Assembly (NCBI GenBank): GCA_009691925.1
Contig: SIAG01000043.1
Location: 1-15,502 of the forward strand
From: Planctomycetaceae bacterium
GTDB taxonomy: Bacteria > Planctomycetota > Planctomycetia > Pirellulales > UBA1268
Direction: 5' to 3'
DNA: 15,502 bases
Within the stretch, counting starts at the first letter, position 1. Every line of letters begins with the position of its first letter. Below the pieces are notes generated by a model, which was not told where the DNA came from, searched no databases, and saw only the letters and a program-made list of their open reading frames with translations. Shown in pieces: positions 6,760 to 13,950 of the stretch. The translations under genes and the position numbers were made by a program.

Positions 6760-9753
6760 TCAGTCGATCGCCGACAGCTCATTGGCCGCCAGCATCATCC
6801 GGCAGAACTGCACGAGCCCCGCCTGCACGACCAGCTCACTCCCCGCAGCGGCCTCCTCCCGGTCAGGCTCACGGCCGAAGGCGAGCTGAAAGCCAAGGCG
6901 CACCTGATCGGCGGGGCGATTCCCCGCCTCGCGCCCGAGCCGCTCGGCCCAGGCTGCAGCATGGCGGAGGGTGAAGTCGTTGTTGAGGATCGCCAGCGAC
7001 TGCAGCGCCGTTGTCGTCCGGGCCCGGACTGGCGCGAGGTTGGCGGGGTTGGGGCAGTCGAGCGTTGTCAGGAAGACATCGGGCGTGCCGCGGACGACGC
7101 AGCGGTAGATGCTGCGGCGCCGCAGGTCGGGGCGGTCGACGGGAATCGACTCGTAGATTGGGGCATAGGCCTCGGTGACGCGAAAGTCGCGAAAGCCGGG
7201 CCCGCCGCGGACGGGATCGAGCGTGCCGGAAACGGCCAGCACCGTGTCGCGGTACGACTCGGCGTCGAGGCGCCGCGGGCTCATTCGCCAGAGGAGACGG
7301 TTGCCGGAATCGACCGCCACGCCAGAGGCCGCTCCGGGCACGCCATGGCTCCGCTGCCGCCAGGTCTGGCTCGTGCAGATGAGCCGGTGGACGTGCTGGA
7401 GCGACCAACCATGATCGACCAACTCCGCCGCCAGCCAGTCGAGGAGCGCCGGATGCGACGGGCGCCCCCCTCCGGAGCCGAAATCACTCGGCGTGTCGAC
7501 GAGGCCGGTGCCGAAGTGATGGTGCCAGAGCCGGTTGACGATCACGCGCGGCGTGAGTGGATTGGCCCGATCGGTGATCCAATCGGCGAGGGCCCGCCGG
7601 CGCACGCCATCGGTGGCATCGGCCGGCAGGACCGTCGCGGGCACGCCCACCAGCGTCGGCAGCCCCGGAGGAATCTCCCCCAACGGCTGCTCCGGATCGC
7701 CGCGCAAAAGGAGGTGCACCGGCGGCGGCGGCTGCACAACCGGAGCGTAAACGATTCCCGTCGCCGGCAAGGCCGCGAGCGCCTGCCGCAGCGACTCGAT
7801 CCGCCCCCGCGCGGCGGCCAGAGCCGGTTCGTCGACAGGATGGGAGGGGGTCCCCTCGATCCGCGGGTCGCCGAACCAGATCTGATCATGACCGATGCCA
7901 TCCCCGCCGTCGGTGGCCACGACGGTCAGATGGCGGGCGTCATCGGGCAGGATGATGTCGAGCGGTTCTCCGGGGCTCGCCTGATCGAGCCGGCACTGGA
8001 TCACGCGCCGGCCATCGAGATAGACGGCGACCTCAGCCCCGGCAGTCTTCGCCCGGCCGCCATAAGCGACCACCGCGCGGAAGCGCCGGCTGGTGGCCGG
8101 ATGCCTGGCTCGGATCGCGGCCAGATCGAAGGTGATCGCGGCATTGGCATGGAGACCGAGGATGGCGTGGCCGTCGGTGGCGTGGTCGATGCCGACGGTG
8201 GTTGTCGAGGCCTGGGCGTTGACCGGGCCGTTGCGGATCGCATCCCACCCCTCCCGGGCCGTCGGCGGGAGGCCGTCGATCGCTTCACCATCGACGACGA
8301 ACCGGACCGGCCCGCTGCCATCGGGTACGAGCACCGCTGCCACCAGTGGCGAGGGCCCGGGAACGGGCCGATTCGCCTCGATCCCTTCAAGGAACCCCAG
8401 CGGCGTCCGGTCGCGGGCCACACCAGAGCGCGGGTCGATCCCCGCCCCCTTCACGCCGTTCCCCGAGCCGTCGCCGCCGCCGACGATGTCGGCCAGATCG
8501 ACCGGTGCCCCGGCGAGGGCATGGACGTCGGCCGTCGCGGTGCGGAGCGCTTCCTCGAGCTCCCGTCGCCTCGCATCCCGGGCGGCCACCGCCGCCGGGC
8601 TGACAGGGCGATCGCCGCGCGTCACGCCGACCAGGAGGGCCGCCAGCGCGGCGTGGTCGCGCTGCGGGATCGGATCGAGCTTGTGGTCATGGCAGCGGGC
8701 ACAGTTGATCGTCACGCCGCACGCGGCCGCCATCACCTGCGTGAGCATGTCATCGAGATCATCGGCCCGGGCCTGGCGCCGCAGGACGGCGCTTTGCGTC
8801 TCCACCTGCCCGACGAGATCCCAGGGACCGGCCACGAGAAACCCACTGGCCACGACCGCGGCGGGATCGTCCGGCGCGATCACGTCGCCGGCCACCTGCT
8901 CCCGCAGGAACGCGTCGTACGGCTTGTCGGCATTGAGGGCGTCGATCACCCAGTCGCGGTAGCGCCACGCATGGGGGCGGAGCTGATCGCGCTCGTAGCC
9001 ATGGCTGTCGGCGTAGTGGGCGACATCGAGCCAGTGCCGGGCCCAGCGCTCCCCGTGGCCGGGCGCGGCCAGGAGCCGATCGACGAGGCGCTCGAAGGCG
9101 TCCGGGGCCGGGTCGGCCTCGAAAGCGGCCACCTCTGCGGGGGTCGGAGGGAGGCCGACGAGATCGTACGACGCCCGGCGGATGAGCGTCCGCCGATCGG
9201 CCTCCGGGGCCGGGGCGAGGCTGCTTTCTGCGAGGCGCGCGACGACGAAGGCATCGATCGCCGCACTGCCGACGGCACCCCCGGGAACATCAGGGCGGAC
9301 CACCGGTTGCCAGGCCCAGTGGTCGAGCCGCGGATCGCGCCACGCCCCCGCGGGCCACTCTGCCCCGGCATCGATCCACGCCCCCACCAGCCCGATCTCC
9401 TCCTCCGAGAGGGCCTTCCCCCGCGGCGGCATGCGCGTCGCGGGATCGGTCGATGTGACTCGGTCATGGAGCGCGCTTGCCCCCCGGTTGCCGGCCACGA
9501 CGACCTGGGCTGTCTCATCCAGCTTGCGAGGGTCGAGGTCGAGCCGCAGCCCCCCTTCCTGGAGGTCGGGCCCGTGGCATTCGCGGCAGCGACTGGAGAA
9601 CAGAGCGCGGACCTGCTCCGCAATCCCAGGGCCGCTCCCCTGCCCGGCTCCCCCCGGCTCCGCGGCATGGCTGCCGCCGATCGGCATCCGCGCCGCGAAG
9701 ACGACGAGGAGCACGATCGGGACCACGGCACGTGGGCGGGAGGAGCGAGGCAT
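6760..9753 (-). CDS. PSCyt1-DUF1549-DUF1553 c-type cytochrome with NPCBM-like module
   Basis: This exported cytochrome has 997 aa. A Sec signal peptide (hydrophobic 10-21, Ala-rich cleavage near 31) precedes PSCyt1 with CRECH (56-60) and likely ligand Met108 in MPP. DUF1549 covers about 163-375, with RHWLDVAHYADS (239-250) and a second CxxCH, CARCH (351-355). Residues about 445-635 form an insert whose second half (GLHANAAITFDL at 533-544, VYLDGRRV at 577-584, VVATDGGDGIGHDQIWF at 611-627) reads as an NPCBM carbohydrate-binding domain. DUF1553 follows at about 670-975. The usual C-terminal NEFLYVD is altered to NELSAID. ATG 9753 is preceded by GGAG about 4 nt away. The DUF1080 gene ends 12 nt upstream and the DUF1501 gene begins 29 nt downstream. 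Sugar-linked electron transfer is an inference. Confidence 0.95.
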   Translation of the reverse strand: MPRSSRPRAVVPIVLLVVFAARMPIGGSHAAEPGGAGQGSGPGIAEQVRALFSSRCRECHGPDLQEGGLRLDLDPRKLDETAQVVVAGNRGASALHDRVTSTDPATRMPPRGKALSEEEIGLVGAWIDAGAEWPAGAWRDPRLDHWAWQPVVRPDVPGGAVGSAAIDAFVVARLAESSLAPAPEADRRTLIRRASYDLVGLPPTPAEVAAFEADPAPDAFERLVDRLLAAPGHGERWARHWLDVAHYADSHGYERDQLRPHAWRYRDWVIDALNADKPYDAFLREQVAGDVIAPDDPAAVVASGFLVAGPWDLVGQVETQSAVLRRQARADDLDDMLTQVMAAACGVTINCARCHDHKLDPIPQRDHAALAALLVGVTRGDRPVSPAAVAARDARRRELEEALRTATADVHALAGAPVDLADIVGGGDGSGNGVKGAGIDPRSGVARDRTPLGFLEGIEANRPVPGPSPLVAAVLVPDGSGPVRFVVDGEAIDGLPPTAREGWDAIRNGPVNAQASTTTVGIDHATDGHAILGLHANAAITFDLAAIRARHPATSRRFRAVVAYGGRAKTAGAEVAVYLDGRRVIQCRLDQASPGEPLDIILPDDARHLTVVATDGGDGIGHDQIWFGDPRIEGTPSHPVDEPALAAARGRIESLRQALAALPATGIVYAPVVQPPPPVHLLLRGDPEQPLGEIPPGLPTLVGVPATVLPADATDGVRRRALADWITDRANPLTPRVIVNRLWHHHFGTGLVDTPSDFGSGGGRPSHPALLDWLAAELVDHGWSLQHVHRLICTSQTWRQRSHGVPGAASGVAVDSGNRLLWRMSPRRLDAESYRDTVLAVSGTLDPVRGGPGFRDFRVTEAYAPIYESIPVDRPDLRRRSIYRCVVRGTPDVFLTTLDCPNPANLAPVRARTTTALQSLAILNNDFTLRHAAAWAERLGREAGNRPADQVRLGFQLAFGREPDREEAAAGSELVVQAGLVQFCRMMLAANELSAID

Positions 9754-9765
9754 AGGACTCCGCCG

Positions 9766-10443
9766 TTACTTCACCAGCGGCTTGATGCGGATGTTGCGGA
9801 AGTGGACTTCGTCACCGTGGCCGAGGAAACCGACGTGGCCACTGGTCCGCTTCAGCCCGGGATGAGCCTGGCCGTCGAGGGTCTTCTTGCCGTCACGAAA
9901 CTCGGCGATGTCACCATCGACGATCGTCGTGCCATTGAGGATCACTTTGATCTTTGATCCCTCGGCAATCACCTCCTGGCTGTTCCACTCCCCCGTGGCT
10001 TTAAGGGCCCCGCGCTTGGCAGGGAGGACCCCATAGACCGACCCGTGCGACTGATAGGGGGCGATCCCGGCATACTTCTCGTGGCCGTCGTCGAGGATCT
10101 GAAGCTCCATCCCGGCGAAGGCGGCGTCGCCATCGAGCGGCGCGCGGATCCCGAGGCCGTTGTTGGCCCCGGGGGTCAGCCGGAAGTCGAACTTCAGATC
10201 GAAGTTGGCGAACTCCTCCTTGGTCAGGAGCTTTCCGCCGGCCCCCTTGCGGCAGTGGAGCTCGCCATCCTTCACCTCGTAGCCACCGACATCCCCTTGC
10301 CAGCCCTGCGTCGATTTGCCGTCAAAGAGTGCCTTGAAGCCGGGCTCCTCGGCCCGCAGGCCGGTGCCGATCGCTCCGACCAGCGCGGTGGCCAGGGCAC
10401 CGCGGCTAAGCAGGGTCATCCAGGAGTTTGCGAGCATCCGCAT
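9766..10443 (-). CDS. Secreted single-domain DUF1080 protein (3-keto-disaccharide hydrolase family)
   Basis: With the start chosen here the product has 225 aa: a Sec signal peptide (about 1-31, cleavage near LRA-EE) and one DUF1080 domain, a concanavalin-like jelly roll, filling 35-224. Signatures are LFDGKSTQGW (39-48), NNGLGIR (94-100), MELQILDD (112-119), HGSVYGVL (133-140), EWN (152-154) and the closing GHVGFLGHGDEVHFRNIRI (202-220). Members of the family cleave glycosides after oxidation to the 3-keto sugar; the substrate here is unknown. The frame is open to a GTG at 10506, but that would put charged and aromatic residues before the signal peptide. ATG 10443 gives a clean one and has GGAGAG about 7 nt upstream. 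The gene lies 67 nt after the heme/HEAT gene and 12 nt before the cytochrome gene. Confidence 0.92.
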   Translation of the reverse strand: MRMLANSWMTLLSRGALATALVGAIGTGLRAEEPGFKALFDGKSTQGWQGDVGGYEVKDGELHCRKGAGGKLLTKEEFANFDLKFDFRLTPGANNGLGIRAPLDGDAAFAGMELQILDDGHEKYAGIAPYQSHGSVYGVLPAKRGALKATGEWNSQEVIAEGSKIKVILNGTTIVDGDIAEFRDGKKTLDGQAHPGLKRTSGHVGFLGHGDEVHFRNIRIKPLVK

Positions 10444-10449
10444 GAAAAG

Positions 10450-10463
10450 TCTCTCCACAGAGA
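10450..10463 (-). promoter_or_regulatory. Ribosome-binding site in a small hairpin, before the DUF1080 gene
   Basis: On the minus strand TCTCT-GTGG-AGAGA forms a 5-bp hairpin with a 4-nt loop. The Shine-Dalgarno GGAGAG lies in its loop and 3' arm, with ATG 10443 beginning 6 nt after the stem. The site decides the start of the DUF1080 gene in favour of 10443. The stem is weak, so real occlusion of ribosomes is uncertain. Confidence 0.45.
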
Positions 10464-10510
10464 AAAAGATGGTCCGAAAGAAACAATGGCTCAGTCCCCA
10501 GCCCACCAGC

Positions 10511-13500
10511 CTATCGCAACGACGACAGCCACGCGACCAGATCGCGGAGCTCGCGGCGGGAGAGTTTTCCGGCCAGATCGGCGGGCATCGAGCTCGGCCC
10601 GCTCGCTCGGTCCTCGATTGAATCCAGCGGCACTTCGACCAAACCGCCGTCGGCCGTTTTCAGGGTCAGCACCCCCTCCTTCTCGGCGCTGACGATCCCG
10701 GCGATCGTCCGCCCGTCTTCGGTGACCAGGACCGTCGTCCGGTAGGCATCGGCCACCTTCGCATCGGGGGCGACAATCGCCTCGAGGAGATACTGCCGCT
10801 CCTTGTCCTTCGCGATCCCGTCGAGCTTCGGCCCGACGTCGCCGCCGATCTCCTCGGCGCGGTGGCAGCGGACGCACGACACCGCCACCTTCCCAAAGAA
10901 CAAGGCCCGTCCCTTGGCCACATCTCCGCCGTCGAGGCAATCGCGCCAGGCGGCGGTCGAGTCCCCCTGGAGGGCCGTGGCGACCCGTTCGGCCGCGAGC
11001 CGATCAGCCACCCCCAGGCCGAGGCGTCGGGCGGCGGCTTCGTTGATCTCGAGCTCCGTGGCGGCGTCGCGGTTCGACCGCAGCCCCGCGACGAGCGCCG
11101 CGACGGCGCTTGTCGCGGCCGGGTCATCGATGCGCCCCAGGAGATCGATCGCCGTCTGGCGTTCGCCAACATCGGCCGCCGCAGCGGCCTGGGCCAGTTC
11201 TGGCACCGTCTCGGCTGGCGGAAGCCGCCGGGCACGGACGCTTCGCGCCGCCGACCGCACCGCGGGAGCCGCGTCGTGGAGGAGCGGCGTGGAGAGAGCA
11301 ATCGCCGCGGCATCGCCGGCAGCATCGAGCGTGGCGAGCGCCTCGGCACGCGACACCGGACTCCGCGCTTCGTCGCCGGCCCACTCGGCCAGCAGCGGCC
11401 CAACCGAACCGATCCCCAGCTCGGCAGCCGCCTTGAGAAGGCCGGCGCGGAGCGTGTCGTCGAGATTCGAGGCAAGGAGCGCGGGGAGCGCGGCCTCGAG
11501 GGCCTCCCGGGCGGGGCCGGCATCGCGCGGTTCGATCGGCTGCCACGATCCGTTGACGCGACTGCGCAGCGGCGGCTGGCTCCAGGTGCGGAGGACGTCG
11601 AGGGCCAGGGCCCGGATCGCCGCAGGCGCATCGGAGCGGGCGGCAAGCGCCACGAGGCGCTCGGCATCGGCCTTCGTCCCCGATGCCTCGGCCGCAGCGA
11701 CCGCCCGGCGCAGAAAAGCCTCGTCGAGCGGTCCGGTGGCAACTCGCGCCGCGAGCTCGCTCCAGGCCCCGGCCAGCGGGAGATCGTGGATCGCCCGGGC
11801 CGCTTCGGCGGCGACCCGCGCGTCGGCATCGTCGAGGAATCGAGCCACGACGTCGCTGCCACGGCGCCGCAGCGCGACCACCGCCGCCAGACGGACCCGC
11901 GGCGACGGATCGGTGGAGAGAGCCGCGAGGCCCACCGCGTCGCTCATACCGGCAAGCCCCATCACGATCGCATGGCGGTAATGGGGATCGGCCGCCGCCG
12001 CGCCGTCGGCTGCGGCAGCCAAGCCCCGCGCGGCGACCGGATCAGGGCCGCTTTGCCGGCCGATTCGGCCGAGGGCAATGGCCGCAGCCGAACGGACCTG
12101 GAGGTCATGATCGTGGAGCAAGCCGATGAGCTTCGCCCGGTCGGCCTCATCGACTGCGGCACCGCAATCGCCGAGCTCCCGCGCGGCCACCATGCGGATC
12201 TCCCCCGCCGGGTCGCCGAGCAGCGGGGCAAACGGAAGGACCACAAAAGTCGGGAGCAAGGAACCTCGTGCCATCTGGGCGAGCCCTTGGATGGCATGGA
12301 CACGCGCTAACAGCTTCGCGTCCGGCTCTGCAGCCACCCCCTCGAGCGTCGGCGCATCGCCGCGCCTCGCAAGCTCCCACTGCGCCTCGAGTCGCACGCG
12401 GCGATCGACATGGCCGAGGAGTGTCGCCAGCCGGGAAGCTTCGAGTTGCTCCCAGTCTCCGCCGAGCAGCGATTGCACCTCGTCGACCAGCCCCTGCTCG
12501 GCCGCCGATCGATTCTTCGGCACGAAGCGCCAGATCCGCCCCTTCCCCTCCCCTTCCCAGCCATGCACCCAGTCGCTCACCCACAGGCTGCCGTCCGGCC
12601 CCACCTCGGCATCAGTGGCGAGGATATTGCGAAAGGTTTCCTCCTCGTCGACCGGCACAAAGCTCGCGCCCTTGGGAGCAATACGAAAGGTGCGGATCGA
12701 GCTGTTGGCCGCCCCGCCGCGGAAATCACAGAGGAGGAAGCGCCCGTCGAAGTGCCTGCCCAACCCGGTGCCGGGATAGAACGACAGCCCCGCTGGCCCG
12801 GAGCCGATGTGGGCCAGCGGCGGGATGATCCAGGCGGGCTGGCCATCGTGGGCGGTGTGCCAGAGCTTCTCGCGGTGCCAGGGGCCGCGATCCTCGATGT
12901 ATTGAAACGACATGTTCCAGCCCGAGTCGCTCCCCGGGAGGACGTGGACCAGCCGGGCCTGATCGCCCCCGTCGGAGTTGTTGTCGACGGTGAACAGATT
13001 GCCGAGATCGTCGAAGGCCAGCTCCTGCGGATTCCGCAGGCTCGTGGCCACGATCTCGAAGTCGCTGCCGTCGGGATGGCAGCGGAAGACGGCACCGCTG
13101 CCGGGATCGTGGTACGCCCGGCCATCGAGGGAGATCTTGTAACCACGATCGCCGATCGTGAAGTAGATCCGTCCATCGGGCCCCAGCACGAGGCCATGGA
13201 GATCGTGGCCCCGCAGCGCGACCCGGACGCCATAGCCGGTGGAGAGCTCCTGCCTCTCCCCGAGAGTCCCGTCGATCCGGCCGTCACCGTCGAGATCGCG
13301 GAGCCGGTACAACGACGGAATGCAGGCCAGCCACACGTCGCCGCGCCGGGCGAGGATCCCGGCGGCCGTCCCCGCCATCAGGCCATTGAAGCCGTCGGCA
13401 TAGACGCTCGCCTCGTCGGCAACGCCGTCGCCGTCGGTGTCGACGAGCCTCCGCACCCGGTCGTCATCGAGCTCCCACTCGGCCACCGTCTTCGCGTCGA

Positions 13501-13879
13501 GGAGGCGGCGGTAGAAATCATCGCGATCTTCAATCGACTCCGCGGCGAGATCGGCATTGACCCACGCGTCGTCGTGGCCGCGGTTGTCGTTCACCGCGCG
13601 CCCCTGCCGGAACGTCTCGCAGACAAACACGCGCCCCTTTTCGTCGACCGAGAAAGCGACCGGATTGGCGACATCGGGCTCGGCGGCAAACAGCCGGGCC
13701 TCAAACCCCTCCCGCATCCCGAACGCGGCCGCCGCCGTCACCGGCTCGTCCGATTTAAGGGCGACGGTCGGCTTCTTGGGCGCCGGGATCGGGTGCCCGC
13801 CAGGGACGGCCAGCGCCGCTGCCCCGGCAAGGAGGGCGAGAAGAACAGGAAGGACGATAAGGGGCGTACGAACCGGCAC
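10511..13879 (-). CDS. PVC-type heme protein: beta-propeller dehydrogenase-like domain, HEAT repeats, C-terminal cytochrome c
   Basis: This 1122-aa exported protein has a Sec signal peptide (hydrophobic 7-25). An N-terminal propeller of the PVC membrane-bound-dehydrogenase type (TIGR02604-like, related to soluble sugar dehydrogenases) covers about 50-455, with GRVFVCET (82-89), LRNPQELAFD (281-290) and VSDWVHGWEGEGKGRIWR (434-451). Two DxDxDG loops, DTDGDGVADE (147-156) and DLDGDGRIDG (195-204), look calcium-binding. HEAT-like alpha repeats fill about 475-960. A cytochrome c module of the TIGR02603 type ends the protein, with CVRCH (1002-1006) and likely axial Met1098 in SSMP. The expected role is oxidation of a sugar or alcohol, with electrons leaving through heme; the substrate is unknown. 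The start is GTG 13879, supported by GAGGAG 7 nt upstream and by the signal peptide. The gap before it carries its own candidate promoter. Confidence 0.94.
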   Translation of the reverse strand: MPVRTPLIVLPVLLALLAGAAALAVPGGHPIPAPKKPTVALKSDEPVTAAAAFGMREGFEARLFAAEPDVANPVAFSVDEKGRVFVCETFRQGRAVNDNRGHDDAWVNADLAAESIEDRDDFYRRLLDAKTVAEWELDDDRVRRLVDTDGDGVADEASVYADGFNGLMAGTAAGILARRGDVWLACIPSLYRLRDLDGDGRIDGTLGERQELSTGYGVRVALRGHDLHGLVLGPDGRIYFTIGDRGYKISLDGRAYHDPGSGAVFRCHPDGSDFEIVATSLRNPQELAFDDLGNLFTVDNNSDGGDQARLVHVLPGSDSGWNMSFQYIEDRGPWHREKLWHTAHDGQPAWIIPPLAHIGSGPAGLSFYPGTGLGRHFDGRFLLCDFRGGAANSSIRTFRIAPKGASFVPVDEEETFRNILATDAEVGPDGSLWVSDWVHGWEGEGKGRIWRFVPKNRSAAEQGLVDEVQSLLGGDWEQLEASRLATLLGHVDRRVRLEAQWELARRGDAPTLEGVAAEPDAKLLARVHAIQGLAQMARGSLLPTFVVLPFAPLLGDPAGEIRMVAARELGDCGAAVDEADRAKLIGLLHDHDLQVRSAAAIALGRIGRQSGPDPVAARGLAAAADGAAAADPHYRHAIVMGLAGMSDAVGLAALSTDPSPRVRLAAVVALRRRGSDVVARFLDDADARVAAEAARAIHDLPLAGAWSELAARVATGPLDEAFLRRAVAAAEASGTKADAERLVALAARSDAPAAIRALALDVLRTWSQPPLRSRVNGSWQPIEPRDAGPAREALEAALPALLASNLDDTLRAGLLKAAAELGIGSVGPLLAEWAGDEARSPVSRAEALATLDAAGDAAAIALSTPLLHDAAPAVRSAARSVRARRLPPAETVPELAQAAAAADVGERQTAIDLLGRIDDPAATSAVAALVAGLRSNRDAATELEINEAAARRLGLGVADRLAAERVATALQGDSTAAWRDCLDGGDVAKGRALFFGKVAVSCVRCHRAEEIGGDVGPKLDGIAKDKERQYLLEAIVAPDAKVADAYRTTVLVTEDGRTIAGIVSAEKEGVLTLKTADGGLVEVPLDSIEDRASGPSSMPADLAGKLSRRELRDLVAWLSSLR

Positions 13880-13939
13880 GCGATGACTCCTCGAGGATGA
13901 CTATCCTCGAATTATCGTTGCAATCCCGATCGGTGCCAG
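13880..13939 (-). promoter_or_regulatory. Candidate sigma70-type promoter with overlapping dyad, and Shine-Dalgarno of the heme/HEAT gene
   Basis: Reading the minus strand, CTGGCA (13939-13934) matches four of six -35 positions. After exactly 17 bp, GATAAT (13916-13911) matches five of six -10 positions. Next comes a perfect 8-bp inverted repeat, TCGAGGAT (13910-13903) and ATCCTCGA (13898-13891), with a 4-nt centre, where transcription would start. The Shine-Dalgarno GAGGAG (13892-13887) overlaps the end of the repeat and lies 7 nt before GTG 13879. The repeat could be an operator over the start site or, in read-through RNA, a hairpin beside the ribosome-binding site. No T-run follows, so it is not a terminator. 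Confidence 0.45.
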
Positions 13940-13950
13940 TCGAGGTTTGC

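Noticed and set aside
6568..9957. A plus-strand open frame of more than 1100 codons, longer than the opposing cytochrome gene.
   Set aside because: It is the antisense shadow of the cytochrome gene at 6760-9753. High GC leaves few stops opposite real genes. It shows no signal peptide or domain, while the minus strand carries CxxCH, DUF1549 and DUF1553 motifs.
10444..10506. N-terminal extension of the DUF1080 gene to GTG at 10506.
   Set aside because: It adds about 21 residues that spoil the signal peptide. ATG 10443 has a clear GGAGAG ribosome-binding site.
12410..13900. A plus-strand frame of about 500 codons opposite the heme/HEAT gene.
   Set aside because: It is antisense to a well-supported propeller domain, with no export signal or motif.
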